64,000 nt of DNA from NCBI RefSeq assembly GCF_036178145.1, contig NZ_CP108067.1:9005001-9069000 (forward strand). The letters are read 5' to 3'. Positions within the stretch are counted from its first letter, which is position 1; the number at the start of each line of letters is the position of its first letter. The DNA comes from Streptomyces sp. NBC_00273. Lineage in GTDB: Bacteria > Actinomycetota > Actinomycetes > Streptomycetales > Streptomycetaceae. Below, one piece after another: positions 49,926-58,270 of this stretch. Made by a program: the position numbers and the translations under genes. Below the pieces are notes generated by a model. That model was given only the letters and a program-made list of their open reading frames with translations, was not told the origin of the DNA and did no database searches.

Positions 49926-51248
49926 TCAGTGGTGGACGGGGGAGGCCTGCAAGGAGGCGACCGGAACGTCGGGGGCGCGGCAGAGCGCCGCCAGGTCCTC
50001 GGTGAACAGGCGGGCGAACCGCGCCGGTTCGGCCTCCTCGTAGAGCACCGGGTTCGCGTCGAAGTCCAGGCGCAGCCGCCCGTCGGGGCCCGCCGCGGCG
50101 GACACCGACAGGTCGTCGACCGGCCCCGAGGCGAGGCTGACGACCCGGCCGCGGATCGCGCCGAAGTCCAACTCGGTCTCGAACGGTCGCAGGTTGACCA
50201 GCGGCCCGGGGACGCGGCCGCCCCCGTACTCCGGCCACACCTCGCGCGCCAGTTCCTCGCCGCGCAGCCGCTGGTGGCGGCGGAGCAGGGTCAGCTCGCC
50301 GGCCGCCGTGCCCAGCAGCGACCGGAAGGTGTCCGCCCCCCGGACGGGCAGCCGCACCGGCAGGACGTTCACGGCCGTCGCGGGCACCCGTAGCGTCCCC
50401 GGGGCGGTCCGTGCCGCCGCGTACACGGCGAGGACCGCCTCGCGCGCGCCGACCTGCGCGGTCACCCGCACCGCGGTCGCGGCGAGGACGACCTCGGCCC
50501 AGGTGACGCGCGCGGAACGGGCGGTGGCCCGGACGGCCGCGCTGTCCGCCGCGTCGAGGTGCACGGTGTGCCGCCGCGCGGTGTCCTGGGCCGGTGCCGC
50601 CCGTCCGGCGGGGGACGCGGGAGCGGGGCGGTCGGCGTACCGCCCCGTCCAGTACCGCCGGTCCGCGGCCTGCGCCGCCGAGCCGGTGTAGGCGCGGTCC
50701 GCGTCGGTCAGTACGGAGACCGGCGCGAAGGGAGTGGGTCCGGGCGGGCGGCCGTGCACCAGGGCCGTGTAGACCTCGGCGATCCGCCGGCTCAGCAGCG
50801 CCACCCCGTACCCGTCGACCGCCAGCAGGTGGAAGTACTGCACCAGCAGGTGGTGTTCGGGGCCGACCGTGACGAGCAGGGCTCCGGTGAGGTCGGGCGC
50901 GAGGCCGGTGCCCGCCGGGGCGGTGAGCAGCTCGGGCCGGGGCGGACAGGCGAGCTGGCCGCGTACCAGGTCGACGGCGGCGCCCACCGGGTCGGCCGCC
51001 GCGGAAGTGTCCAGGCGCGGCAGGCCGCCTCCGGTCATCAGCCGCGAGCGGAGCCAGGGGGCCTCGTCGAGGGTGCGCAGCACGGCCTGGTCGAGCGCCG
51101 CCGTGTCGAGCGGGCCCACGAGCTCGATGTACTGGCCCACGTTGTGGCCGGCGTACGAGGGATCCGCGCTCTGCGTCGCCAGGACGTGCGCCTGCGCCGC
51201 CGTGAGTCCGGCCGGCCCGGCCGCCCCCGGGGGTTCGGTGCGCGGCAC
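49926..51248 (-). CDS. Stand-alone condensation-domain-like protein with altered active site
   Basis: 440 residues, the size of one NRPS C domain, start GTG 51248. It clearly resembles C1 of NRPS1: [17 protein letters not shown] versus NVGQYVEIDGPLDAGLF, and [16 protein letters not shown] versus LLSRRTAEVYTALAGG. Aligned on that block, C1's HHIVLDA corresponds to HLLAVDG here (140-146), so the second, catalytic His is Leu141. The rest of the fold seems complete ([12 protein letters not shown] latch region, FDANP). It may be a paralog of the DHB-accepting starter domain that has become non-catalytic or uses another mechanism. It lies directly after the monooxygenase gene (6-bp gap) and before mbtH, in an iron-box operon, so it is expected to be made with the siderophore. 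Confidence 0.85.
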   Translation of the reverse strand: MPRTEPPGAAGPAGLTAAQAHVLATQSADPSYAGHNVGQYIELVGPLDTAALDQAVLRTLDEAPWLRSRLMTGGGLPRLDTSAAADPVGAAVDLVRGQLACPPRPELLTAPAGTGLAPDLTGALLVTVGPEHHLLVQYFHLLAVDGYGVALLSRRIAEVYTALVHGRPPGPTPFAPVSVLTDADRAYTGSAAQAADRRYWTGRYADRPAPASPAGRAAPAQDTARRHTVHLDAADSAAVRATARSARVTWAEVVLAATAVRVTAQVGAREAVLAVYAAARTAPGTLRVPATAVNVLPVRLPVRGADTFRSLLGTAAGELTLLRRHQRLRGEELAREVWPEYGGGRVPGPLVNLRPFETELDFGAIRGRVVSLASGPVDDLSVSAAAGPDGRLRLDFDANPVLYEEAEPARFARLFTEDLAALCRAPDVPVASLQASPVHH

Positions 51249-51254
51249 GGCCGC

Positions 51255-52652
51255 TCAGCCCCGGTGGGCGGGGACGCCGTCGGCGACGGCCGCCGCCCTG
51301 GTCGCCAGTGCGGCCCGCACCTCGCGCTCGGCGACGCGCAGCAGCAGGGAGTCGCAGATCTCGCCCGAGCGCACGGCCAGCGTGGACAGCAGGGAGGCGG
51401 TGATGCCGTGGGTGTGCTCGGCGGCCGCTCCCTGGACGTAGATGCCGGCGCGGACGCGGTCGGTGGTCTCCACCCGGTGGTCGCGGCCCACGCGCAGCCT
51501 GCCCTGACCGTCCGTGAGGCACTCCCCGGCCAGGTCGCCGAGCAGCTCGGCCGGCTCGGTGGGCCGGTATCCGGTGGCCAGCACCACCGCGTCGCAGTCG
51601 AGGGAGAGGGTCTCTCCCGTGGTGAGGGAGCGCACCACGGCCCGGGCCCCGTCGGGGAGTTCCTCCACGGTGGTCAGGGCGGTCGCGTTCAGGATGCGCA
51701 GCCGTTCGGTGCCGGCGACCTTCTCCTGGTAGACGGTCCGGTACAACTGCTCGATCAGTTCGCCGTCCACCACCGCGTAGTTGGTGTTGGCGTGGTAGCC
51801 GATGAGCTGCTGCTTGACCTCCTCCGGGGCGCTGAAGAACTCGTCGACGGCGGCCGGGTCGAAGATCCGGTTGGCGAACGGGCTGTCGTCGGCCGGGCTG
51901 TACCCGTACCGGGTGAACACGGCGCAGACCTCGGCGTCCGGGAACGTGCGGTGCAGGTGGTCGGCGGTCTCGGCGGCGGACTGTCCGGCGCCGACGACGA
52001 CGAACCGGCGGTGGGGACGGACCGTCAGTTGCGGTGCGCGGTGCAGCAGGTCGCGGTTGTGCCAGACGTGCGGTCCGGTGCTGATCCCGTCCGGGACGCG
52101 GGGGCGCAGCCCGGTCCCGAGTACGAGGTTGCGGGTGCGGGTGGCGCGCTGCGGCCCGGTGCCGGACGTGGGCCGGGTGATGACGTCCAGGACGTCCGCG
52201 GCGCCGTCCGGACCCGCCGGGCGTACCTCGACGGCCTCGGTGGCGTAGTCGACCAGTTCGTTGAAGGAGGCGGCGCACCAGCGGAAGTAGTCGTGGAATT
52301 CGAGGCGGGTGGGGAAGAAGGACTTCTGGTTGATGAAGTCGGCCAGCCGGTCCCGCTCCTGCAGGTAGTGCAGGAAGCTGAAGGAGCTTCCCGGATTGCG
52401 CATCGTCACCAGGTCCTTCAGGAAGGAGACCTGCATGGTGGCCCCTTCGAGGAGCATGCCCTGGTGCCATCCGAAGTCGTCCTGGCGCTCGATGAACGAG
52501 GCCCGGATCGCCTCGCCGGGGGCGCGTCGGCCGTTGTGCTCCCGGATCGCTATCGCCAGGGCCAGGTTGGCCGGCCCGAAGCCGATGCCCACCAGGTCCC
52601 TGATGTCCGGGAGAGCGTCCCCGGGTGTGGAGCTCGCGTGCGGTGCGGACAT
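51255..52652 (-). CDS. L-ornithine N5-monooxygenase (siderophore type)
   Basis: 465 residues; ATG 52652 has GAGGAAGG six bases upstream, while ATG 52658 abuts that site. Flavin-dependent N-hydroxylating monooxygenase: FAD site GIGFGPAN (22-29), substrate region MQVSFLKDLVTMRNPGSSFSF and HYLQERDRLADFINQK, NADPH site VVGAGQSAAE, and DAVVLATGYRPTEP. It should hydroxylate the side-chain amine of ornithine to provide the hydroxamate ligand; lysine is the alternative, but the A6 code and the acetylglutamate genes favour ornithine. First gene of its operon, with an iron box at 52684. No N5-formyltransferase is encoded in the window. Confidence 0.93.
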   Translation of the reverse strand: MSAPHASSTPGDALPDIRDLVGIGFGPANLALAIAIREHNGRRAPGEAIRASFIERQDDFGWHQGMLLEGATMQVSFLKDLVTMRNPGSSFSFLHYLQERDRLADFINQKSFFPTRLEFHDYFRWCAASFNELVDYATEAVEVRPAGPDGAADVLDVITRPTSGTGPQRATRTRNLVLGTGLRPRVPDGISTGPHVWHNRDLLHRAPQLTVRPHRRFVVVGAGQSAAETADHLHRTFPDAEVCAVFTRYGYSPADDSPFANRIFDPAAVDEFFSAPEEVKQQLIGYHANTNYAVVDGELIEQLYRTVYQEKVAGTERLRILNATALTTVEELPDGARAVVRSLTTGETLSLDCDAVVLATGYRPTEPAELLGDLAGECLTDGQGRLRVGRDHRVETTDRVRAGIYVQGAAAEHTHGITASLLSTLAVRSGEICDSLLLRVAEREVRAALATRAAAVADGVPAHRG

Positions 52653-52683
52653 GCCCATCCTTCCTCGGTCCTACCCTATTTGG

Positions 52684-52702
52684 TTAGGTAAGGCTGGCCT
52701 AA
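52684..52702. promoter_or_regulatory. Iron box of the monooxygenase operon
   Basis: TTAGGTAAGGCTGGCCTAA, one mismatch per half from a perfect palindrome, 31 bp before ATG 52652. Controls monooxygenase, condensation-like protein and mbtH. Confidence 0.9.
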
Positions 52703-52799
52703 CATCTCTGACAGGCCGGAAGCTGTCAAGTTGGACCGAGGTGCCGTCTCGATCTGCGCCAACCAGGTTTACTGCCAGCAGAGTTGGGCACGCGGAAGA

Positions 52800-52824
52800 C
52801 CCCGGAGCCGTAACGGCTCCGGGG
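52800..52824. terminator. 11-bp stem terminator after acetylglutamate kinase
   Basis: CCCCGGAGCCG (52800-52810), TAA loop, CGGCTCCGGGG (52814-52824). It lies 42 bp past the end of the leftward argB-like gene. Confidence 0.75.
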
Positions 52825-52865
52825 TGGGGCGGGAGAGGGCCGGGGCAGGTCGACCCTCCCCCGGT

Positions 52866-53819
52866 TCAGTGGGGGAGGTGCTCCCCGTGCGGCGAACCGT
52901 GCGGCGACCCGTTCGGCGAATCTTCCGGAGGTCCGTCCGGCGGATCGTCGGGCACGACCGTGGTGCCGGTGTGCTCGTCGGCGAAGACCTCCAGGACCAG
53001 GGCGTGCGGAACCCTGCCGTCCAGCACGTGCGCCATCCGCACCCCGGAGCGCACCGCACGCAGGCAGCCCTCCATCTTGGGCACCATGCCGCCCGCCATC
53101 GAGGGCAGCAGTTCCGCCAGTTCACCGGCCGTGAGCCGGTCGATGATCTCCGTGCTGTGCGGCCAGTCCGCGTAGAGGCCCGCGACGTCGGTGAGCATCA
53201 CCAGCTTCTCGGCGTCCAGGGCTTCGGCGAGGGCGGCGGCCGCGAGGTCCGCATTGATGTTGTAGACGTTGTCGTCGTGCGCTCCCCGGGCGATGGGGGA
53301 GATCACGGGGATGCGCCCCCGCTCCAGGAGGCCCCGTACGGTGTCGGGGTCGACGTGCACGATGTCGCCCACCAGGCCGATGTCCACCTCGGCGCCGTCC
53401 ACGACGGCCGGCCGCCGGACGGCGGACAGGGTGCGGGCGTCCTCACCGGTCATCCCCACGGCGAAGGCTCCGTGACGGTTGATCAGTCCGACGATGTCCC
53501 GTTGGACCTGACCGGCCAGCACCATGCGGACGACTTCCATCACCGCGGGGGTCGTCACCCGTAGCCCCGCCGCGAACCGGACCTCCAGCGCGAGCTGTTC
53601 GAGCATCGCGCTGATCTGGGGGCCGCCGCCGTGCACGACGACCGGCCGGAGCCCCGCGTAGCGCAGGGAGACCACGTCCTGGGCGAAGGCCGCCTTCAGT
53701 TCCTCGTTCACCATGGCGTTGCCGCCGAACTTGACCACGACCGTGCGTCCTTGGAACCGCTCCAACCACGGCAGGGCCTCGATGAGTGTGCGCGCCCGTG
53801 GCGCCGCCCGTCCGCTCAT
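52866..53819 (-). CDS. argB: N-acetylglutamate kinase (cluster copy)
   Basis: 317 residues. Phosphorylates N-acetylglutamate in ornithine/arginine synthesis. Motifs: [11 protein letters not shown] (ATP loop), [11 protein letters not shown] (substrate loop), [22 protein letters not shown] and [12 protein letters not shown], ending with [10 protein letters not shown]. It has a C-terminal tail rich in Pro, Gly, Ser and His (about 26 residues) encoded by degenerate 12-bp repeats, unlike housekeeping ArgB. It follows an isochorismatase-like gene (25-bp gap) behind an iron box and is far from any other arginine gene except the GNAT at 49088. So it probably provides ornithine for the siderophore. 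Confidence 0.93.
   Translation of the reverse strand: MSGRAAPRARTLIEALPWLERFQGRTVVVKFGGNAMVNEELKAAFAQDVVSLRYAGLRPVVVHGGGPQISAMLEQLALEVRFAAGLRVTTPAVMEVVRMVLAGQVQRDIVGLINRHGAFAVGMTGEDARTLSAVRRPAVVDGAEVDIGLVGDIVHVDPDTVRGLLERGRIPVISPIARGAHDDNVYNINADLAAAALAEALDAEKLVMLTDVAGLYADWPHSTEIIDRLTAGELAELLPSMAGGMVPKMEGCLRAVRSGVRMAHVLDGRVPHALVLEVFADEHTGTTVVPDDPPDGPPEDSPNGSPHGSPHGEHLPH
52885..52944. repeat. Five degenerate 12-bp tandem repeats in argB 3' end
   Basis: Units CCGTGCGGCGAA, CCGTGCGGCGAC, CCGTTCGGCGAA, TCTTCCGGAGGT and CCGTCCGGCGGA follow one another. They encode the Gly/Ser/Pro/His tail of the kinase on the minus strand. Confidence 0.75.
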
Positions 53820-53844
53820 GGGGTGGGGTGTGCGGTCGTCATTC

Positions 53845-54477
53845 TCAGGCTTCCAGTTCGTCGATGAGGGTCGTGGTGGTGTGCACGACGGCGCCCCGTG
53901 CGGCCGTCCAGCGCAGGGCCAGCGCGTGCTCCTCCGCGGAGGTGTCCGCCACCGCGTCGGCGACGACGAACGGCTGGATGTCGTTCATGAACGCGTCCGC
54001 CGCGGTGAGCAGTACGCCGGCGTGGGCGAACACACCGCACAGGATCAACTGGTCCCGGCCCGTGGTGCGCAGGATGCGCTCCAAGTGGCTGCGCAGGAAG
54101 GCGTTGTGCCGCGCGTTGGTGATCACGTGCTCTCCCCGGCGGGGGGTCAGTTCCTCGGTGATCGTCACGTCTCGGTCCGCCGCCGGTTCGGTTTCCATCT
54201 CGGCCGCGAGGCCCCGCTGTTCGGGGCGCTCGCCCGCCGGTACGGCACTGAAGACGACCGGGAGGCCGAGCCGTCGTGCGGACCTGCGGAGGTCGGTGAT
54301 GTTGCCGATCAGGTCCACGAGGGGTGAGTGATCGCGGGGGAAGGGCCGCAGCAGATGGTTCTGCATGTTGTGTATCAACAGGGCGGCCCGGTCGGGGTCG
54401 ACGGACCAAGGTGCCACGGAGCGCGGCACGAGGTCCTGGGTGGGCATGGGATATGGGTCGATGGTCACAGGGCCCAC
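53845..54477 (-). CDS. Isochorismatase-fold protein lacking catalytic Asp and Lys
   Basis: 210 residues, the same length as DhbB at 20831 and alignable end to end; start GTG 54477 with AAGGAG eight bases upstream. Shared frame: VDPDRA before residue 37, PERGL-like EQRGL, [26 protein letters not shown] and VVADAVAD. But Asp37 of DhbB (VHDLQNYF) is Asn37 here (IHNMQNHL), and Lys123 (TKWKYSAF) is Asn121 (TNARHNAF). Both residues are essential in EntB/PhzD-type isochorismatases, so this reaction is unlikely. It may bind an isochorismate- or DHB-like compound, act as a partner protein or catalyse another step. Iron-box controlled and co-transcribed with argB. Confidence 0.88.
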   Translation of the reverse strand: MGPVTIDPYPMPTQDLVPRSVAPWSVDPDRAALLIHNMQNHLLRPFPRDHSPLVDLIGNITDLRRSARRLGLPVVFSAVPAGERPEQRGLAAEMETEPAADRDVTITEELTPRRGEHVITNARHNAFLRSHLERILRTTGRDQLILCGVFAHAGVLLTAADAFMNDIQPFVVADAVADTSAEEHALALRWTAARGAVVHTTTTLIDELEA

Positions 54478-54582
54478 GGCTGGATCTCCTTGTCACCGGC
54501 GCTGCGCGGAGAGCCGGTGGTGAACGGGCGCGCGGAGCTCGACGAGGGGTGGAGGGCGCCCTCTCGACCCCTCATCTCGTAG

Positions 54583-54601
54583 TTAGCTTAGCCTAACCTA
54601 A
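54583..54601. promoter_or_regulatory. Iron box of the isochorismatase-like/argB operon
   Basis: TTAGCTTAGCCTAACCTAA, one mismatch (C for G at position 5) from the consensus, about 105 bp before GTG 54477. Confidence 0.85.
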
Positions 54602-54660
54602 GTCACCTGTGTGCGGGGTGAGCGACGCCCTTTGGATTCGTTCCTCGTGTGATCGGGCGT

Positions 54661-55308
54661 TCAGTCCCGGCGCGACGCGCGGTCGCTCAACCCGCCCGAG
54701 GGGTCGTCCGGTTGACTGTCCGGGGACAGGAGGGGGTCGTCGAGCTGCACGATCCGGTACCCGACGCGCCGGCTCGCTGCCTTGGGGGGTCTGCGCCGCC
54801 GGCCCGCACCGGCCTGCATCGAGCGCGCCCGCTGGGCCGCCGCGATCAGTGCCCCCACCGGTGGCGCCTCGGCGCGCAGGCGGTTGAACCCGCGCACGGA
54901 GATGCCCACGAGGGTCGCCGCCGCCGGCCAGGCGGCCCCTTTGCGGATCGCGTTCAGCATCAGCTGTAACGCGGCCGGGGTGGGCGTCGCCCCCGGGTTC
55001 AGCCCGTGTGCCTCGGCCAGTGCGTGCGCGGCGCGGAGCGCCGCGGCGAAGCTGGCGTCGATCTCCAGCCACTCGCACAGAATGCGCTCGGGGACGCCGG
55101 CCGCCGCCGCGCACCCGGGGACGGTCAGCCCCTGGGCCGCCCCGCGGAGGGCGTCCGCCATCCGGGCGATCGTTTCCTCCCGTTGACTGGGCGTGCGGCG
55201 CAGTGCGTCGCGCAATGCCCGGTCCATCTCTTCCTGGGAGCCCATCCAGGCCAGCACCTCGTCGGCCCACTCGTCCTGCTGCGCTTGGTCTCGCGCGTTG
55301 TCCTGCAT
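54661..55308 (-). CDS. Unknown protein with two HTH-like repeats, iron-box controlled
   Basis: 215 residues, start ATG 55308 in a G-rich context. Two similar segments about 60 residues apart look like helix-turn-helix units of the small-terminase/transposase kind: VPGCAAAAGVPERILCEWLEI followed by DASFAAALRAAHALA, and WPAAATLVGISVRGFNRLRA followed by VGALIAAAQRARSM. An acidic helical start and a basic linker (RRRRPPKAASRR) flank them, and the tail is Asp/Ser/Pro-rich. DNA or RNA binding is therefore plausible. A perfect iron box lies 16 bp upstream, so it belongs to the iron regulon, yet I know no siderophore gene of this type. Function unknown; could be an accessory regulator. Confidence 0.65.
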   Translation of the reverse strand: MQDNARDQAQQDEWADEVLAWMGSQEEMDRALRDALRRTPSQREETIARMADALRGAAQGLTVPGCAAAAGVPERILCEWLEIDASFAAALRAAHALAEAHGLNPGATPTPAALQLMLNAIRKGAAWPAAATLVGISVRGFNRLRAEAPPVGALIAAAQRARSMQAGAGRRRRPPKAASRRVGYRIVQLDDPLLSPDSQPDDPSGGLSDRASRRD

Positions 55309-55324
55309 CCCCGCACCCCCACTC

Positions 55325-55343
55325 TTAGGTAAGCCTAACCTAA
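55325..55343. promoter_or_regulatory. Iron box upstream of tandem-HTH gene
   Basis: TTAGGTAAGCCTAACCTAA, identical to the dhbA box, 16 bp before ATG 55308. Right-hand end of the siderophore cluster proper. Confidence 0.92.
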
Positions 55344-55589
55344 TAGTGGAGTGCAGGGGGAGGGGTCCGGTCGCAGTCGTGGGATTCCCGGGGCGCGCCG
55401 GCTCCGTCCCAACCCGGCCGGACCGTGCGGAAGTTGAACGGTGAACCGGCTTTGTCGGCCGGTGTGTGCGTCACTCATGGCCGAACAGTGTGCCGCAGAC
55501 CACGGGCGACGGTGCGCGGATCGGCAGTCCCGCCCGATAAGTGGCTGCAACCGGCCAAAGGCCGCAGCGCGGATCGCCGGATCGGAGGG

Positions 55590-55915
55590 GCGCCGCCGAG
55601 CGCCAGGGGCACGTCCGCGCGGAGGCCGGGGAGGTCGAACTCGGCTACATGTTCCTCCCCGAGGCGTGGGGGTGCGGGTACGTCGCCGAGGCGTGCGCGG
55701 CGGCTCTCGACTGGTTCGCCGACGCGCATCCGGGCGAGCCGGTGGTCCTCTGTACCCAGACCGCCAATGACCGTGCGATGCGCCTCGCGGCGAAGCTGGG
55801 CTTCACCGAGGTGGAGAGGTTCGAGGAGTACGGCGCCGAGCAGTGGTTCGGCGTACGGCCGAGGCACAGCGGTCCGGTGCCGGAGCAGGATCCCGTACGG
55901 TCGCGCAGGCCCTGA
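55590..55915 (+). pseudogene. C-terminal fragment of a RimJ/RimL-type GNAT acetyltransferase
   Basis: In the + frame ending at 55915, residues from about 55630 on read GEVELGYMFLPEAWGCGYVAEACAAAL and TQTANDRAMRLAAKLGFTEVERF, the second half of a ribosomal-protein-type acetyltransferase including the acetyl-CoA loop (WGCGYVAEA). The N-terminal half is missing: upstream translation in any frame is Arg/Gly-rich and unlike the family. An ATG at 55541 opens the frame but adds non-homologous residues. Most likely a 5'-deleted gene at the cluster boundary. Confidence 0.6.
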
Positions 55916-55927
55916 TCCGCGGCGGCC

Positions 55928-56653
55928 TCACACGTGGCCGAGAACTCCGGGATCGGCCGGCCCCAGCTGCCGGGCGAAGTCGGCCGCCGCCCCGAGGACC
56001 TCGCGCATCGGCACCGGCCGCCGACTCGTGGCCCCGAGATCCGCACGGGCCTCCTCGGACCACAGGAACGGGTAGACGGTGATCCCCTGCGACAGGGCGA
56101 GGGCGGTGGCCTCCTCCCGCCAACCGGGCCAGCGCAGCCCTTCGTAGAACGTCTCCAGGTCGCCCGAGAGCAGCCAGGACACCCATGCGGAATGGCCCAT
56201 CTCCAGCGCCTCCCACGCGAGCGTGTCGGGAGCGAAGTAGGTCATCTGTCCGGGTGCCCCCGGGCGGCCCGAAGCCGCAGGATCACGGCCGTTCAGCGCG
56301 AAGACCCCACCGACGACATCGTGCCCCACGACGAGTGCGGTCCCGGGATTCCAAGCGGGATCGAAAGCCGTGGGAAAACCGTTGACCTGCCCCAGGCTCG
56401 GCAGGCCGCCGTCGACGGACGAACCGCCGCCGAACACCCGCACCCATCCGTCGTCCAAGAGCAACCCGCCGGTGTTCAGCGCGAGAGCACCGAGCGTCGA
56501 CCGCGCGGTGACCTGCATCTGCACGAGGCACCGGCGCCCCTCGTCGAAGTCGACGGGAAGCACCAGCGCGGGCACGGAAGCCTCAGCGAGCATGTCCTGA
56601 AGCCCAGGCCAAGCCGGATCGTCCACATCGGCCAACTCGTCGATTCCTCGCAT
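55928..56653 (-). CDS. DUF2625 family protein
   Basis: About 241 residues from ATG 56653. Family features: DPAWPGLQDMLAEA, VLPVDFDEGRRCLVQMQVTARSTLGALAL, TGGLLLDDGWVRVFGGGS, TYFAPDTLAWEALEMGHSAWVSWLLSGDLETFYEGLRWPGW and FLWSEEARAD. DUF2625 proteins are soluble and of unknown function. It converges with the GNAT fragment (12-bp gap). No link to the siderophore genes. Confidence 0.85.
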   Translation of the reverse strand: MRGIDELADVDDPAWPGLQDMLAEASVPALVLPVDFDEGRRCLVQMQVTARSTLGALALNTGGLLLDDGWVRVFGGGSSVDGGLPSLGQVNGFPTAFDPAWNPGTALVVGHDVVGGVFALNGRDPAASGRPGAPGQMTYFAPDTLAWEALEMGHSAWVSWLLSGDLETFYEGLRWPGWREEATALALSQGITVYPFLWSEEARADLGATSRRPVPMREVLGAAADFARQLGPADPGVLGHV

Positions 56654-56763
56654 CCGAGGATGATCGCAGCAACCCGCCCGACCTCGGCCATCGGGTTGGA
56701 GCACGAGTGGAGCTCCCGGCCCAGGGGCTGATCCGACCGGCGCAGGCCCCCGCGCCGGTCGGA

Positions 56764-57159
56764 TCAGGCGACGGCGGTCCCCTCGAGCTCGACCATCTGG
56801 CCGGGGATCGCCAGTCGGGTCACCCCGAGCATCGTGGTGGTCGGTGCCACCCGAGCAGCGCCCAACCGCGCCGCCAGCCCGCCGTAGTGCTTGAAGAGCA
56901 GATCGACATCGGTCGTGTAGACGTTGAGCCGCACGAGGTTCGCGAGGGACATGCCGGCCTCACCGAGCACGGCCTCCAGGTTGTCGATGCTCAGCGTCAA
57001 CTGCGCCGCCATGTCACCTTCGTGCCGGGGCGTACCGTCGTCGCCCATCGCGGTCTGCCCCGAGACGTACAGGGTCCGTGCGTGCCCGGAGACCACCTCA
57101 CCCTGGTTGAACCCCAGCTCCACCGACCAGGTCACCGGGTTGACCGCCGTTCGTTCCAT
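56764..57159 (-). CDS. RidA/YjgF family protein
   Basis: 131 residues from ATG 57159. RidA fold: TLYVSGQTAMGDDGTPRHEGD, AQLTLSIDNLEAVLGEAGMSLANLVRLNVYTTDV and TTMLGVTRLAIPGQMVELEGTAVA. Members remove reactive enamines or imines or act as related hydrolases; the residue that contacts the substrate carboxylate in true RidA (a C-terminal Arg in a P-x-x-R motif) is not evident, so it may be of another subgroup. Divergent from the WYL regulator, which may control it. Confidence 0.88.
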   Translation of the reverse strand: MERTAVNPVTWSVELGFNQGEVVSGHARTLYVSGQTAMGDDGTPRHEGDMAAQLTLSIDNLEAVLGEAGMSLANLVRLNVYTTDVDLLFKHYGGLAARLGAARVAPTTTMLGVTRLAIPGQMVELEGTAVA

Positions 57160-57295
57160 CGCCACGTCAGCTCCATTCGATCCATCGGGAGTACGTACGT
57201 CCACCGGCTCGGCAGCCACCGGCCTCGACGTCGTGTGCACGAGCCTCCCAGCCCATCACGACACCCTTGGTCAGGTATTCCGTTACGGTTCCCGT

Positions 57296-58267
57296 ATGCG
57301 CGCCGATCGGCTGGTCTCACTGGTGCTGCTGCTGCGCCAACGCGGTCGGTTGACCGCGGACACGCTGGCCCGCGAGCTGCAGGTGTCCACCCGCACCGTG
57401 CTGCGCGACATCGAGGCGCTGTCGGCGGCCGGCGTCCCGGTCTACGCCGAACGCGGGCGGCACGGAGGGTTCGAGTTGTTGCCCGGTTTCCGGACCGAGC
57501 TCACCGGACTGAACCACGACGAGGCCCTGGCCCTGCTGGCCACCGGATCGGGGCGCGGCGAGCGGGCGTTCGGCCTCGGCCCGGCGCTCGCTTCGGCCCT
57601 GCGCAAGGTGGTCGACGCGCTGCCCGACAGTCACCGGGCCACCGCGAGCGACGCGGCCCGCCGTTTTCTCGTGGAGCCCGAGGTCGACCTGCTCTCACGC
57701 CGGCTGGTCGCGGACGAGGTACCCGGCACCACGATGATCGTGGTCCGGCGCGCGGTGCTCGCCGGACACAAGCTGCGCATCCACTACGCGGCCACCGGCC
57801 GGCCCCCGCAGTGGCGCACGGTGGACCCGATCGGCCTGGTCACCGTACGCGACCGGGTCTACCTGCTGGCCACGCGATCCGGCGCGGACCGTACCTACCG
57901 GCTATCCCGGGTCCTGGCCGCCGAGGAGCTCCCCGAAACCGCCCAGCGGCCGGACCGGGTCGATCTGGACCGGATCTGGCGGGAACGCGCCGCGCGGTTC
58001 CTGAGCGAGGACCACATCACCGTGCAGGTACGGGTGAACCCGGCGCGGCGGGAGGAGCTGCTGGACACCGCGCTGGCCGTCCGCGCCGAAGAACCCGACC
58101 CGGACGGCCGGCTGCGGCTGGAGCTGACCTTCCAGGATTCACGACATGCCGAATGGGCGCTGTGGCAGCTCGGCACGGACGCGGAAGCCCTGGCCCCGCA
58201 GTCCTTGCGCACCTCCCTGCGCGACCGTGCCGCCGCCCTCGCCGCCCGCTACGCAGACCCGTACTGA
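57296..58267 (+). CDS. YafY-type transcriptional regulator (HTH-WYL-WCX)
   Basis: 323 residues from ATG 57296, with little leader and no clear ribosome binding site. N-terminal DeoR-like HTH (RADRLVSLVLLLRQRGRLTADTLARELQVSTRTVLRDIEAL), the GGFELLPG wing, then a WYL-type domain (RAVLAGHKLRIHYAA...RTVDPIGLVTVRDRVYLLA) and a C-terminal WCX-like region. WYL domains often sense nucleotide-type ligands. Divergent from the RidA gene. A common lone regulator in streptomycetes. Confidence 0.9.
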   Translation: MRADRLVSLVLLLRQRGRLTADTLARELQVSTRTVLRDIEALSAAGVPVYAERGRHGGFELLPGFRTELTGLNHDEALALLATGSGRGERAFGLGPALASALRKVVDALPDSHRATASDAARRFLVEPEVDLLSRRLVADEVPGTTMIVVRRAVLAGHKLRIHYAATGRPPQWRTVDPIGLVTVRDRVYLLATRSGADRTYRLSRVLAAEELPETAQRPDRVDLDRIWRERAARFLSEDHITVQVRVNPARREELLDTALAVRAEEPDPDGRLRLELTFQDSRHAEWALWQLGTDAEALAPQSLRTSLRDRAAALAARYADPY

Positions 58268-58270
58268 GCG

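Noticed and set aside
55541..55915. ATG 55541 frame as a complete GNAT gene
   Set aside because: Only the C-terminal half matches the family and the first about 30 residues are Arg/Gly-rich non-homologous sequence; called a fragment.
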